This document shows positions 45,853-58,827 of a DNA stretch of 64,000 bases, piece by piece (position 1 is the stretch's first letter; every line of letters begins with the position of its first letter). The stretch spans positions 13,748,842-13,812,841 of the forward strand of contig OX940861.1 of assembly GCA_954871525.1 (NCBI GenBank). The letters are read 5' to 3'. The notes below the pieces were generated by a model. The model saw only the letters and a program-made list of their open reading frames with translations, was not told where the DNA came from and made no database searches. Both the position numbers and the translations under genes were made by a program. The stretch comes from Parietaria judaica (lineage: Eukaryota > Streptophyta > Magnoliopsida > Rosales > Urticaceae).

Positions 45853-46370
45853 AAATCTGTTGACACGATTTTGAAATTTCATATACATATCCACAAATGC
45901 AAATTCGTGTAAAATAACTCTAAAAAAGTGTAAAAACATTTACAAAAAGCGTGTAAATCCATTTACTAAAATATTGCCACTCCAAGAGAAATTATCACTT
46001 CAAAATATTGTAAAATCATTTACAAAAATCAAATATATTACCTTAAAACTGTAAATATGTTTACAAAAAACTGTAAATATGTTTTCGAGAGTGTGGATAG
46101 GATGATCGCGCCGCGACGGAGAGCGACCGTGACAGAGAGCAACCGTGACGGAGAGCGATGGAGGAAGGATGCGCGACGGAGGGCGACCACGACGAAGAGC
46201 GACTGAGGAACGAGGCGCGACGGAGGGCGACCGCGACGGAGGAACGAGGCGCGATGGAGGGCGACCGCGACGGAGTCGCCTCCTCGGCAGCCGCGCCTAC
46301 AGTCACCGAGCCACGCCCGAAGTAGCCGCGCTCTCCGTCCAAATCCGGCAATGGGCAATGGTGATCCGAC

Positions 46371-46499
<129 letters not shown>

Positions 46500-47097
46500 G
46501 AACGTGAGAAGGAGAGAGAGATATTTAATTTTTGGGTCAAAGTAACAAAATTAAATGATAGCCTAATTAATAGGGGAAGTTTTCAACCAAAATTTTAGGA
46601 TAATTAATTTAATTTCGAAAATAAAAATATAATATAAATAATTAAATATGAAAATAAATAAATATAATTAAAATCAGGGTTAATATGGTCCAAAATATTT
46701 TTAAAATGGGTATAAATGAATTGTTTTAAAGTATGGGCAATTCCCTTAAACCTTATGTGGTTTTTGGGCATTTCATGGGTTTTTCTTTAATTATATTTAA
46801 TATATAGAATTCGAAATTAGGGAGGAAATTTCTCTAATTCGGTTACAGACTGAGCCTATAAATAGGAGGCTCATTCTACACATTTTTCACACCTCTCCCC
46901 AGAGAAAAAATCGAACTCTCCCTCTCCCTAAGGGTCTGCGAATTTTCTCTCTGATCTCTCTTTCTGGTTCGGCTTAAGAGACTTAGTTCTCCGGAAGCTT
47001 AAGAAAAACCATCAGTTTAAATTTTGCAACGGAGTCCTGCCGGCGAAGCCCACGCTTCGGTACGAGGATTCGAGGAGAATATCCCGGAAGATCACAG

Positions 47098-48409
47098 GGG
47101 AGGGTCATTAGCGTGTTAGATTTTCTTAAACACGCTTCGGTTTGGGCTGTAGAGAAAATCTAGCCGAAGAGAAAATCTCAAGAATCCAATCTCTGAACTT
47201 TAAAGACCGAAAGCCTCCAAAACATCAAGAATGAAATCCCAATCCATAGTATCAAAAGCTTTTCTGATATCGATCTTTAATGCCATATTGCCACCAAAAT
47301 TCTTTTTATCCAACACATTTATTCCTTCGGAAGCCGCCGCTATACAGTGAGATATGTTTCGCCCCTTGTGATCTTCCGGGATATACAGTGAGAATACCAG
47401 AAATAGCAGAAATATACAGTGAGAACGCGCTTCGGTTTGGGCTGCTATTTCTGGTATTTTTCTTAAACCTATTAACAGGGGAGGGTCATTAGCGTTGTTG
47501 CTCTCCGACGCTGCCTCTGTTAATCTGAACCCTCAGGTTTTTGCGCTTTGGAATACTGCTATTGTTTCGACAATTTGGCTAATTTGGCGCACTAGAAATG
47601 CATCCTAACATTCACACTTTTTTGAGGCATGTTTGGCGCCTTATCAAGGAAGCCCATTTCTTCAAGTTGGGGACGGGAAGCACTTTGGAGGATCTTAGAG
47701 TTTTGAAGATTTTCGGCATTGACATTCAACCAAGAGAAGCACCAAAAATCATTTATGTTATATGGCGTTTCCCTCCTACAACATGGTTGAAATGTAACAC
47801 TGACGGCTCTTCTATGGGAACTCTGGGAGTGGCGGGAGCTAGAGGCATTTTTAGAACCTCTCGTGGATTTCCTCATGGCTCGTTCTCTTTCCATATTGAG
47901 TCCGCGTTTGCGTATGAAGCTGAAGTGATGGCTGCAATATTTGTGGTGGAAAAGGCTATGGAATTTCATTGGGATAACTTGTGGCTTGAGTGCGATTCGA
48001 CATACGTCGTCCAACTTTTTCTGAAGAAAACGAGTTTGGTTCCATGGAAGTTGCGAGCTCGCTGGTCCAAATGCATCCGCTATGTGGAAATCATTAATTT
48101 TCGAGTATCTCATATCTTTCGAGAGGGAAATAGAGTAGCTGATGTATTAGCTAGTTGTGGTGCTCAAAATTTTGGTTATCATTGGTGGCCTTCTCACCCT
48201 GATTTTAATTCGTCTTTTGTAAACGATGACATTTGTTCGAGAGAGAACTTTAGGTTTAGATAGTTCTCTTCGATTTTGTTTGTAATCTTTGATATTTTCA
48301 TTTATATTATCCCGAGCACCGATTTTTACTTTGCGTTCCTTGGGTGCCATCATAGTTGGGATTCGAGTTCGCTTAGCGAGATTTCGGGCCTCCATCTTTG
48401 ACTAAAAAA
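47098..48409. mobile_element. LINE fragment with inverted 5-prime part
   Basis: The segment at about 47180-47330 encodes, on the minus strand, a reverse transcriptase piece (KIDIRKAFDTMDWDFILDVL). The segment 47475-48263 encodes, on the plus strand, the end of the same kind of LINE: WLIWRTRN and an RNase H domain (LKCNTDGSS, EAEVMAAIFVVEKAM, LECDST, FREGNRVADVLAS) in the 221-aa frame 47598-48263. The words ggggagggtcattagcg and cttcggtttgggctg occur on both sides of the junction. A 7-A run at about 48403 is the likely 3-prime end. Frames upstream of 47598 are shifted. Confidence 0.8.
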
Positions 48410-48643
48410 ATAGATGCACTAAATTGAGGATTAGTTAGTAGTGTTGCCTGAATTTATTCCCATTCGGTATCAAGTATTTATTTATTTATTTTAGGATTAC
48501 TTATTCTATAGGACCTGTCCTGTCCTTGAATGAAAATTAAATTTCATATTAATATCCAAGCAAAACAGCACTACATGATCACTGACGCTATTTTTATACT
48601 ACTGCACTTAACAATACTGTAAGATTACAAGTGTGTTGTGTTT

Positions 48644-49037
48644 CTTAGTTCCTCTCTCGTAACGGTTCACATTATTCGACACAAGTATAATTATAGGGGG
48701 GACACCTGGCGGTGTTGTTGAGCCCCGCGATGGGCCACATCACCCCACTGCGGGAGCTCAGTGATGCAGCGGATAACTTCAACAAGCACGGGTTGTTGAT
48801 TCGGTCATGAATGCAAATCTGAACTCTTACGATACCTGCAGATTTTCGCACAAATCGACAGGTTTCAGGCATCCAATTTCGGGTCCTTAAGAACACACAA
48901 ATTTGGAGAAACTTCTAGGGTTTTCTTTTCCAATTTTCAGCTCCCCCATAATTTCCACAAAAGTGGGTTCATATTGTTGCTTTAATACAAAATGAACATC
49001 CAAGCAAAAGAGAAACCAACAACCCAAGGTACAACCC
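48644..49037. repeat. Direct duplication, copy 1 (UGT relic plus unrelated exon-like sequence)
   Basis: 394 bp that recurs at 49464-49811 (348 bp). Both begin cttagttcctctctcgtaac and end agaaaccaacaacccaagg. Copy 2 lacks about 46 bp present here (ctgaactcttacgatacc to aggtttc). Confidence 0.9.
48693..48810 (+). pseudogene. UGT 5-prime relic, copy 1
   Basis: tggcggtgttgttgagccc to ctgcgggagctc corresponds to the first about 25 codons of the UGT genes (A-V-L-L-S-P-A-M-G-H-I-T-P-L). After the LREL codons the homology to the other UGTs ends and the text becomes unrelated. The ATG is lost. A dead fragment. Confidence 0.8.
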
Positions 49038-49463
49038 AAAAGGAAGACCAACAAGTTTTTAGTGGCTGCCCATAAACCACGGCCGCCTCAATAAACCGCC
49101 TTTTCCGTCTCCATCACATTTTCCGTCTGCTCGGTTTCACTTGTCTTGCTCTTGCTCAGTTCATATTAATTAGTAATCATTAAATATCTATCTCCAGTTC
49201 TCCAAGCAATACCTTAGTAAGAGCTAATAAAATATTGAAAAGGTTTTATTATATATACATTTCTTCTGTATTTTTTGAACGATGTACTTTTCGAATGATG
49301 TCCTTTATATATATATATATATATTTAGTATTAAACAAGAGAGAAATGATGTACTTTTCGGGTGCATACACTTTGACGGTTGACAAGAAACGAGAATAAA
49401 CAAGGGAAAATGTATATTACCGTTTGCAGTCTCGGTACTCGTATATAGAGCATGATTATGGAA

Positions 49464-49811
49464 TCTTAGTTCCTCTCTCGTAACGGTACACATTATTTAA
49501 CACAAGTATAATTATAGGTGGAACACTTGGCGGTGTTGTCGAGCCCCGGGAGGGGTCACATCACCCCACTGCTGGAGCTCAGTGATGCAGCGGATAATTT
49601 CAACAAGCGCGGGTTGTTAGATTCGGTCATGAATGCAAATTTCGGGCATCCAATTTCGGGTCCTCAAGAACACACAAATTTGGAGAAACTTCTAGGGTTT
49701 TCTTTTTCAATTTTCATCTTCCACAGAAGAGCCACAAAAGTGGGTTTATATTGTTGCTTTAATACAAAAAGCATCCCAACAAAAGAGAAACCAACAACCC
49801 AAGGTAGACCC
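49464..49811. repeat. Direct duplication, copy 2
   Basis: Partner of 48644-49037, in the same orientation, about 820 bp apart. The spacer 49038-49463 is not duplicated and holds no gene. Confidence 0.9.
49519..49650 (+). pseudogene. UGT 5-prime relic, copy 2
   Basis: Codons read (G)TG-E-H-L-A-V-L-S-S-P-G-R-G-H-I-T-P-L-L-E-L-S, a UGT72-like N-terminus in which the expected ATG is GTG. It runs into the same foreign text as copy 1 (DAADNFNKRGLL...). On the opposite strand that text reads like a plant leader exon (aaccctagaag) with, in copy 1, a possible donor at gcaggtatcgtaag. The 103-aa open frame is not a full UGT. Confidence 0.8.
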
Positions 49812-51334
49812 CAAAACAAAACGACATAAAGCTTAAAAATGAAGAAAACGACAACAATGTCCCCTTTATATATTTTTCTATATTTTGGGTCTCTCTTTGG
49901 ATGAAAAGGGGCTTCCGAGGGGTGTTTTGGGCCAAAATCGATTATCTAATAGAAAAAATTGATTAAATAATTTCTCCTTTATAAAATAATCTTTGTAAAC
50001 ATACCCCATAACAACCTTATTTTCTTTTTAAATTTTTTTCAAATTAATTTTAGCAACCAAACTCATTTTTTTTTTAATAGAGTGACATTATTGGCCAATG
50101 TTACAATGCACTCTCACATTAGTAGATATAGTTAGTGTAAGAACATGTGACACTATTGGTCAAATTTACATATGTAAATGGGCGGTGTTTACAAAAGTTA
50201 GGATTTTTAAACAAATGAGTTACGATAGCATTAACATTGAATGTTATTTTAAAATCATTGTTTGTTGGATAAAGTCCCATAGATGCAATGTGTGGTATTT
50301 GTGTGATTGGTAGGAAGAACTTTCAAAAAAATTAGATGATATGGACTTTTGTATTTGTCATTTTTATAGAGAGGGAAATAAAGTTGTAGATGCTTTGATT
50401 CGTATTGGTGTTGAATGGAGAGGTGTTTTGTTTTCAAATTCTAACTTCTAACAGTAAAGACGTATTTTTTCATTGCACATATAATATGACGTTATGAATG
50501 TGAACGATATGAATAAAGTGAGTGCGGAAAAGTAAATGAACACCAATACTTTTTGGCAACGCAGTCCGGACTTCCTGTCACTACTTCTGCGGGCACTCAC
50601 CTAGATTAATCAACCAAGAGTTACAAGAGATAATTACAAACAGTAAATCATAAGGACCCAAAGCATACAAAGGAAACTCCCCCTTGTTGTCACGCCAACA
50701 ACTTTGACATCCAGCACATGAACTCTTGATGAAACGCAAGATCCCCTTGCTCATAATCAACAACAAACGTCCCGTCTTTCTCCACTTCACTCGTGAATGC
50801 TGATTGACTTCTCCCGAAGATTTTATAGATTGTCTCTGTAAGTGCTAACGAAATAGGACCTCATTAGATAGGACTTATAGGAGCTTTTCCAATAATATCT
50901 TCATGTCTTGATGAAAAAATAAACTCCTTGATACTCTCCAATCATAGGAATCACGTGCAATCTTTATCACTTAATCCAGCACATAATTCTTCAATCAATG
51001 CAGGGAGAGAGAGACTCAATCAAACCTTGATTGAGGATGAACATGGACATGTTCATCTTAAAGACTTGCCTGAAATATCATAGTTGTTATGACGACAGAT
51101 ATGACAATAATTTTCCATAAATAGGCCAACACGGAATCATGAATAATAGATAATGAAATAGAATAAATCATGATCTAACACTAACCATCTTCCAGGTCCA
51201 ATTAAAAGTTTATTTAGATTAGACAAGATTGGTACCGCTTATATGAGACATGTCTAAGATAAGATGTTAGTCTTGTAGGTTTGTGATTGTTTTGTTATCA
51301 CGATTAACTTAATTTTTGTAAGTTCTACCATGTT
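49812..51334. other. Intergenic with a LINE RNase H relic
   Basis: At 50225-50451 a decayed frame includes CHFYREGNKVVDALIRIG, matching the end of plant LINE RNase H domains (compare FREGNRVADVLAS at about 48120), interrupted by a stop. The remainder, including 50500-51190, shows no domain. Confidence 0.55.
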
Positions 51335-51342
51335 ACTACGGT

Positions 51343-52153
51343 CATAGGCGGAGCTACATAGAGGCGAGTGTATGCTCGGGCACCACCAGAAAAACGGTGC
51401 GTAAAAAAAGAAAAAAAAAAGTTAAAAACGTAAATATTATGTATAAAATATTAACAGTCAATCAAGTAATAGAATGAACATTTAGTATCGAACATATAAT
51501 AGCTTTGGTTGTTGCTTTAATTTCAAGGTCTTCCTTTTGAAAAGATTCAGGATCGACTCCTAACACCAACAAAACATAAACTTAAATAAAAACGTAATTT
51601 ATCATCTTATTTGAGGCAAAATACTTCAATATAATGAGTTATAATCCTAATATTTTTAGTGGTAATTTTTTTAATGATATAACTTTTTTTGGTGAAAATA
51701 TTTATTAAAAAATGTCATGTCTCTATCGTGAAGTTTCACATAGCGATGTATTATTATTATCACGTTTTCGCTCCTTTTGATCGCATTTCTACACATTTAT
51801 TTTATTATTATGATTTTTTCACTTTTGGTTCTTTCTCATTAATTGTCTTTAGTTCATTCAAAAGTAATAAATTATTTCTTAAAAATGCGTCAAAACGTGG
51901 TCATTGAGACATATATTTCCGTTTCCGTCGGTGAGGAATCTATAATACAGTATTTTTAAAAAATAAAAATAAAACAGGACTTTGTATTTTGTGTAAGTTA
52001 CTTCATCTGTTCGATTTTTAATAGATGTTGCAAAGTTATTATGTGATTGTTGTTATTTATTTGTAAAAAAAAAATAGGTAAATTTTATATTTAAAAAATT
52101 ATCGAAAAATTATCGAAGACACCACCTCAACAGAAATCCTGGCTCCGCCACTG
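51343..52153. mobile_element. Non-autonomous hAT-type element
   Basis: 811 bp with an 8-bp target duplication actacggt (51335-51342, 52154-52161). Ends CATAGGCGGAGC and GGCTCCGCCACTG are imperfect inverted repeats with CA/TG termini; ggcaccacc and its inverted partner accacctc follow inside. 8-bp duplications are typical of hAT elements. No transposase. The 72-aa frame at 51689 has no known motif. Confidence 0.82.
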
Positions 52154-52190
52154 ACTACGGTTATCCTCCGTCATAAGTAGGTTATATTAA

Positions 52191-52330
52191 TCTATATATA
52201 TTAAAAGGAGGAAATAACAAGTGACATGGCAAGTTGTAGTTAAGGTATTGGAAATTCAAGTTTTTTTAAGAATTTAGATTTTTTTCATGTTATAGAATTA
52301 AAACATTACGCTTTTCTTTTTTCTTAGAGT
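52191..52330 (+). mobile_element. Possible Helitron 5-prime terminus
   Basis: A|TCTATATATATTAAAAGGAGG followed by aagtgacatggcaag, closely like the minus-strand ends at 7240 and 61694. The 3-prime end was not identified. Confidence 0.3.
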
Positions 52331-52551
52331 TTTGATTTTTTTTAATGAAAAGTGATTATTTATTGCTCACCAAGAATACTAAGAATCTTTTGGTAAATAA
52401 ATATCACATTCTTAAAGTCTCTTCTTCATGCATTCCTTACTCCATTCTCTCCTCACTCCATTCTCTCCCCATCTTTTTGTTTCTAACATTGGATTTATCT
52501 AAGGACATTTGGGTCATGTGAAACTTATTAGTTCATCTATTAATCCATGAC

Positions 52552-52950
52552 TTTTTGGCGAGGGATTCTTTTTTCGGGTAGCGGCTTTCCGGTCTATGAA
52601 TGGTGAGGTTTTGTTAACTTTTATTATTATCGGGGTTATGATAGGCGATTCCTTTTTCCGATGATGATTTTTCAGTATTTGATTAGTTTTTTATATCTTT
52701 TATTATGCTAATTTTTTCACTTTTTTTTCAGCGGATTTTTGGTGGGGGATTCCTCTTTTTGGTGGCGGTTTTCCGATCTACTATTAATAAGAGTTACGAC
52801 TTTCCATTTCATATTTCTTTTTTGTGGCAGTTTTTCGATCAAACTGGTGTGTATTTGATATTTGTTTATTCTGCTAATTATTTTTTTCTCATTTTTTTTA
52901 ATGACTTTTTGGTGAGAGTTTTCTTTTTTCAGTTGCGGCTTTCTGGTCAC
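52552..52950. repeat. Diverged tandem repeat, about 175-bp unit, three copies
   Basis: The word gacttttTGGCGAGGGATTC and the following ttttttcgg, gcggctttccggtc recur with changes at about 52732 and 52900, giving spacings of about 180 and 168 bp. No coding sense. Confidence 0.65.
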
Positions 52951-55448
52951 GGTTAGTGAGGCACAATTTTCGTTTTTGGATTGGCGTCCTTCCTAGACAC
53001 AACATAGATCCATGACGCACGCAACCAAAAAACTCTCTCCTTCTCCTCAAACCAAACAGAGGCAATGGTTAATTAGTCTTTGTTTTTTATAACTGCAAAG
53101 GAGGAGAAAGGCATCAGTGAAATATTTATAAGTAGTCGTGATTGTCATGTTTTTATATTACACGAGGCTTCATCAATGGAGCTTCATCGATGAGGTTTTT
53201 GTCGATGGGCATGTCTTCGCCGATGAGCTTCTTTATGCTTTCATTAATCTTCTTCATCGCCTGTCTTCTCATTGATCGACCTGCTTTTCCTTGATTGACC
53301 TCCTTTGACTTCATCAATGGGCTTTGATCATGGTATTGGGCTTCTTGAACCAAAGTCATTTTCCATAAACGACATAGATAGATTTCGTCGTATCAATGTA
53401 AATTGACATGGACGAAATCGTACCTCACCAACAATAGTACCCAATTAGACACGATTAAAAAATAAAGTATTCATTTTTATGCCTTTTATATATGTTATTA
53501 AGTGTTTTAGTATTGATATAATCAAATTTATATTTTCTATTATATCAATTTCGTTGTTCAGTTGATGAATATCTAATTTATTAAAATCTTACATTATTTA
53601 ATTATATTATTTAAGTTTGCTGATCTAAAATGTATTAATTTGTCATTTAATAATACCTTGATCAATTAAATAGGTAAAAAAAACGTAGACACGATAAACA
53701 CGGTTATTAAAAAAGGTTACTCTCGGTCTCATCTTCAGACACGATCAATAAACGGGACGGGTCTAAGTCTATATAAAATTAGTTAAAAACGATTAAGAAA
53801 CAGTACTAACACAACAAGCACGAATTGTCACTCCTACTTTCAAATGGTGCATAACGATAACTTCAGTGAGTAACCTGATATAATAATTATAATTTTTTTT
53901 TTCTTCAGAAAAACCTATATAAACTAATAATTAGAAGAATAAATTGATATTAAAAGAATTTCAAATTAAAAATTATACAAAAGAAATATACAAAATGACA
54001 TGTCCAAATGATAAAATAAATAAATTAATTAGGGTTCTTACTTTTTTTTTAATCTACATGCTTTATCTTTAGGAAAGTGAAAATAAGGTACATAAGAAGC
54101 AAGTTTCTCTATTATATTACATGTATATATATATATACTATGTTAGCAAGTGGGATGTCCTATTCATAATTTCATTTCGTTTATCATATCCCTACCTGAT
54201 GATGATGTGATCTCTGAAAATAAAATAAAACATTCAACTGAGATAAAATTGAAATAAGAATTAAGAATGATTGAGGTTTTTGTTATATAATACTTGACAT
54301 TCGGTTACTTTACAGAAAACACAATTGTACTGGTACACGAATAATTATGAGACTTGTCATGTTGTAAGTTTGAATATATCATGTTATGAGATCTGAACAA
54401 ACAAAAATAAATAAATTTTAGTTTATACTTTATACCCAGAATACAATCATACCTTTCAACTACAAAATTTTAAGTAACTTGTTTATTCTTCTATTAATAT
54501 CATGGTGGTTAAGAACACACTATTTGGCAAGCAAATTGTTATAAGAGAAAATGCCATATAGAAACAACAACAAAAAACAGTAGAACGAAAAATATAAAGA
54601 TAGAAAGATCTTACAAATTCTCAATTTGTTTTAAGTAAACAGCAAGTAATCAACGGAGATTTGCAGTAAGAAAAATCTTACTTGCTTATCACATCTGTTA
54701 CAAATTTATAAGGTACAAAGTATACACATGAAAATGTATTTACTAAAAACTAAAACGTTGTAATGAATACTAAAAGATAATAGCGAAAATAATTTATATT
54801 TTGCCATATCCTTACAAAACTTTATACATATATTATATATATATTGAGTAAATTAGACATTTGTACGTTAATTCTATATAACACAACCACATCATACCAA
54901 GAAAAGATTAATAGACCACTACAACAAATAATAACATAAAAGGATAAATCTATATATATTTACCTATAATTTAAGAGATGAGAGAAGATATACATTGTCT
55001 GTTCCAAGTCCTGCAAACACGAAGAGAAAATTAGAAGCAAAGATATGTGAGAGAGAACACGAACTTTGTGTTTCCGGCATGTGAGATGTTGTTGCCTGAA
55101 AATAAAATAAAAAAGAAAAGAAAAAGGAAGAAGATGGCTTAGAGATCTTGAATATGAGTTTGGAGTATCTTTTATATTGCACTATTTATCTTAGCTCGAA
55201 TGTATTGCATTATTTGTACTCTTTCTTTTTTCCTTAAAAATCATCTCAAAAGACTATTCATTCATCACAATTATAATTTCAGTTAATAAAATACGTTTGC
55301 TAACATGGGCATCACAAAAAGTTATTGCTTAGTCAATGACACTAAATAGAGGGAAAGTGATCATATGAAAAGCCATTTATTTAATATAACACAATGAAGA
55401 GTAATTGACCTTTAATCTTAAATAAATAAATATGCAAGCTATAGCTAA
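52951..55448. other. Intergenic, no gene seen
   Basis: AT-rich. A somewhat GC-richer patch at 53150-53360 repeats catcaatgg/catcgatg words and gives a 68-aa minus frame without known domain. The frame at 54964-55182 is likewise unsupported. Confidence 0.5.
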
Positions 55449-55790
55449 CACTACAAGAAACATCATCTATTGTAATGACATTTGTCGTCGCTATAGCTTA
55501 ATTTGTCGCCGCAATATCTTATAGCAACAACAGATCGTTACAACGTGATCATTGCAACATTTCCTTTGCAATAGGTTAGCTACTGTAACGACAAATCGGT
55601 TGTTGCTATAGACTTAGTCAATAGCAACAACATAATCATTGCTATAAAGAAATCAATAGCAACAACATAATCGTTGCTACAAACCAATCAATAGCAACAA
55701 CACGGTCATTTCTATTTGTCCATCAGTAGCGACAAACGATTATGCTATAGCAACGACAATTTGTCTCTGCAATATTTTCTTTAAAAAGTT
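55449..55790. repeat. CACTA left subterminal repeats
   Basis: Repeated tagcaac(g/a)ac words in both orientations (atagcaacaacataatc, gtcgttgctata). Family knowledge: short subterminal repeats bind the element's DNA-binding protein. Confidence 0.8.
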
Positions 55791-55969
55791 TATAAAACTT
55801 AAAATTATTTTTTGTTAGGCATTTAATTTAAATTTATTAATCACAAAGTCCATATTTAAATTACTATAAACAAAACGCTATTCATTAATATAATAACCCG
55901 TAAGAAGTTGAGAATACATAAATTACACTAAAAGAGTTGAGTACATAAATAAACACAAAAAGTACACAG

Positions 55970-57554
55970 CTATTCGTCTTCGTCCACCGGCTGCGGAAGT
56001 GGAGGTGGCGATGGTGGTGGCGGCGGCGGCGGCGTAGCGGTCGGAAAACTCGGTATGTGTATATTCACACCCTCGGGAAGAAGTTCAGACATTTGACGCA
56101 ATGCCGACTCCACACTTGCAGCCCATTCGAGCATGGCCGGATTTGTAGGTGTTGGTGCAACATATGGCGGTGGAACTCCGTCAAACAGTGCGCCACGAGA
56201 GCTTGAACCATCTCTATAGCACATTCCTTTTAACTTGCGCCCACGGCCTTTGTAAAAGCCTCGACTAGTACCTAACACTTTATCGAGCACCATATCTTCG
56301 TCGACTTCAGACTCCGGCATGTTTTCAATTTGCGAAACGGTCTCGATTTCTGACAGTATTTGACACTGCAATTTCATAATTACAAATATAAATAAAATAC
56401 CACTATTATAAATTGTTCAATTATAAATCAAACTGTGAAAAAGGAGGCACACTATTATTATTTATCAAGCTTAATGTACGGATGATGAATGTAATTATAC
56501 AAATAAAATAATTGCTATTACTTTTAGTAAACGAACCAGAGTTAGTAAATGAACCAGAGTAAGTACTTACATGTTTTTCGGCTGCATAGTCATCGAGAAA
56601 AGAACCATCGGGCTTTCGATGCATGGTTTCCCAATTCTTTATTGCACTTGGCAAGTTACCAGTTTCAGGATCTCTCTACAAAAAATATCATATTTGTGTA
56701 AAAAATGCAATTTTTAATTAAACAACATAACTACCATATTAAAACTTACAAGCTCATGTCTGTGTGCGCTAAATGACTTGGATCCTTGACGGCTAGTAGA
56801 GCGTTTCTTGCTTCGATTTTCGGAGTTCCGCGCTGATGCAGCTATGGTTTCCGGCAATAGAAAATAATCAACGCATTTCTGCCAGTCATCATGCTCTATG
56901 TGTTTGGGAGGGTTCTGTCTAAGCGTATCCGGATGCTCGTACCCTCCATCCATTGCAAATTTCTCTTTCAATCTTCCTTTATGCCCGCTGTACCTATTCC
57001 TGAGGATTCGTTGAATAGATTCGTCTATGATATGCCAATCCTGTGAAGATTTATCTAACTCGAAACATTTCTGTAAGAGAAAAAATTATTAATAAGTAAA
57101 ACTAAATTTTGGAAATCTATATTAAAAGTATACAAAAACTTACTTCTATTTGAGGCATTATCGGTGTCTTGTACTCGCTCGGAACATTTTGCCATTTATC
57201 GTAGTGCATAGGACATCCCTTCCGAACGATATTACCGAGCAGCCGCGTGAATAGTTTTTGGTTCTTTCCGACTGGCACCCACGTGCCATCTTTCTTAGCA
57301 AACTCAATAGGAATCGGCCTTCCACCGTTTGCTTTAACTTTCTTTTTTAAGTTCAAAGACCTAGACACCCCTCTGGCATTTTTTACTCCTACATAGCAAC
57401 CGTATCGTATAAATATTCGTATAATTAGATAAATTATTCAAACATTTGAAAAAAGTAAATTACCTGCTTCGCAAAAAGACGGTGTTCTTGCCGGATCACG
57501 ATTGGGGTCACTCCCATCATCTCCTCCGTGGGATCGAGCAATACTAGCCGACAT
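55970..57554 (-). CDS. CACTA accessory gene, Transposase_24-like, five exons
   Basis: Exons (minus): 57464-57554, 57144-57388, 56750-57070, 56571-56675, 55970-56365; 385 aa with no stop or shift. All introns are GT-AG and phases agree (exon 1 ends in phase 1, the others in phase 0). Residues 35-220 have the layout of the plant En/Spm Transposase_24 family: RPIPIEFAKKDGTWVPVGKN, LFTRLLGNIVRKGCPMHYDKW, then LDKSSQDWHIIDESI, LRNRYSGHKGRLKEKF, HDDWQKCVDYF and KKRSTSRQGSKSF. A later part has ETMHRKPDGSFLDDYAAEK, typical of the same family. The C-terminus is Pro-rich (PPPPPPPSPPPLPQ) and acidic. Family members are thought to act as the second, DNA-binding CACTA protein beside TNP2. The intactness suggests recent activity or selection. 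The domain name is by eye. Confidence 0.82.
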
Positions 57555-57769
57555 CACTACATTATAAAACTATTTGTAATTTATTTAGAAAAATAAATCA
57601 ACGATGCAAAAACTTATAGAAACAAAAACATCATATAATACTTCCACATATAAACTTCGATATTATCATCTTTCTTCAAATACAATCTTTATTTTCATTT
57701 TTCTACATTGACCAACCAATTCAAAAAAATTGAGCTAACTTTTATTAAAACAAAAATAATAACAAATAA

Positions 57770-57960
57770 TAATGACGAGAATCGAGCGTTACCGAGTGGC
57801 GCAAAGATGGTTTCAGGACAGCAAGAACGAGACCGGAGCGGGGCAGCGAGTGTTAAGGGACAACGAGCGAAATTCAAGCCCCAAAAACTCCAGAAATTCA
57901 CGTCCCTGGGCTGCACAATATGAGATGACAGAGAATGATAAAATGTGTCAACTTAAAAGA
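57770..57960 (-). other. Possible leader exon of the CACTA gene
   Basis: A GC-richer patch whose minus strand ends at gcgccactcg followed by gtaacg, a possible donor, upstream of the first coding exon. The opposing plus-strand frames (57708, 57772) overlap each other and carry no domain. Confidence 0.3.
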
Positions 57961-58677
57961 CTCTGTATGCTAAGAAAGAAAAATTAAAAGACTCAACCAG
58001 GAAACTCACACGATATCAATTACTTGAAAAATGCGAACGAGAGCTGAAAGACATAGAAGGATCCGGGAAAGAGGTCCATTCCCACCTTATAACATGCATC
58101 CGCCACTAAAAATGATGAATTTTAAATCAGAAAATCGGATAAACATATTATGCAAGCTTATTTGCCAATATAGCTACGAACCTCTGATTGCTTAAACATA
58201 TCGGAAACTCGAGCGTAATAGCAGGTCTCTGTTCCGATATAACAAATGTGATCATGCGGCAAGTATATTATCTGATAAACAAAACAGAGTTTGGTTTTTA
58301 GCCCTCGAAACAAATACGAAGTAATATGTACGTGTATTTTATTCTTATAAAGTCCAAATAACTTACAGAGTCATCATAAAAAAAAAAAACGTACAAGGAC
58401 GAGACTGGGACAACAAGGACGAGACTGGGACAACAATGTCGGGAGAATCGTCTCAAACACAAGCACCAATCTGCATAATGCTAGACTAAAAACTAATCTG
58501 CATAAAAATTTAAGAAATTCAAAGAACCTTAATCTCTTAATTTGAATAAACCAAATTCCGAAATTCATACCGAAAACCCGACGATACTCCGGTGTGGTTT
58601 GAGATGACAGAGAATGAAAAAATCGTCAAAAATTCAAGCTCCGCTCTGCTCTACGCTCTTCCGGATTCGGGTTGTTG

Positions 58678-58827
58678 ATGAGGATCGAAACGCCTCTCGT
58701 CGCACTCGCACTGATCACTAACTCCAACGCCAAAGCCACCCGGAAGGCCTCGCCGGTGCAGAGGCTCTTCGAGACTTGGCGCGAGAAGTTTTTTTTGGTG
58801 GACGAAGGAGAAAAACTGAGAGGTTAA
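58678..58827 (+). other. Small GC-rich open frame (49 aa) inside the CACTA element
   Basis: MRIETPLVALALITNSNAKA... to stop at 58825-58827, in an isolated GC-rich island (58620-58800) unlike its AT-rich surroundings. It looks like the first exon of a host gene or a leader region. No family recognised. Confidence 0.3.

Noticed and set aside
53153..53359. 68-aa minus-strand frame
   Set aside because: Simple repeated catcaatgg words, no start context or domain.
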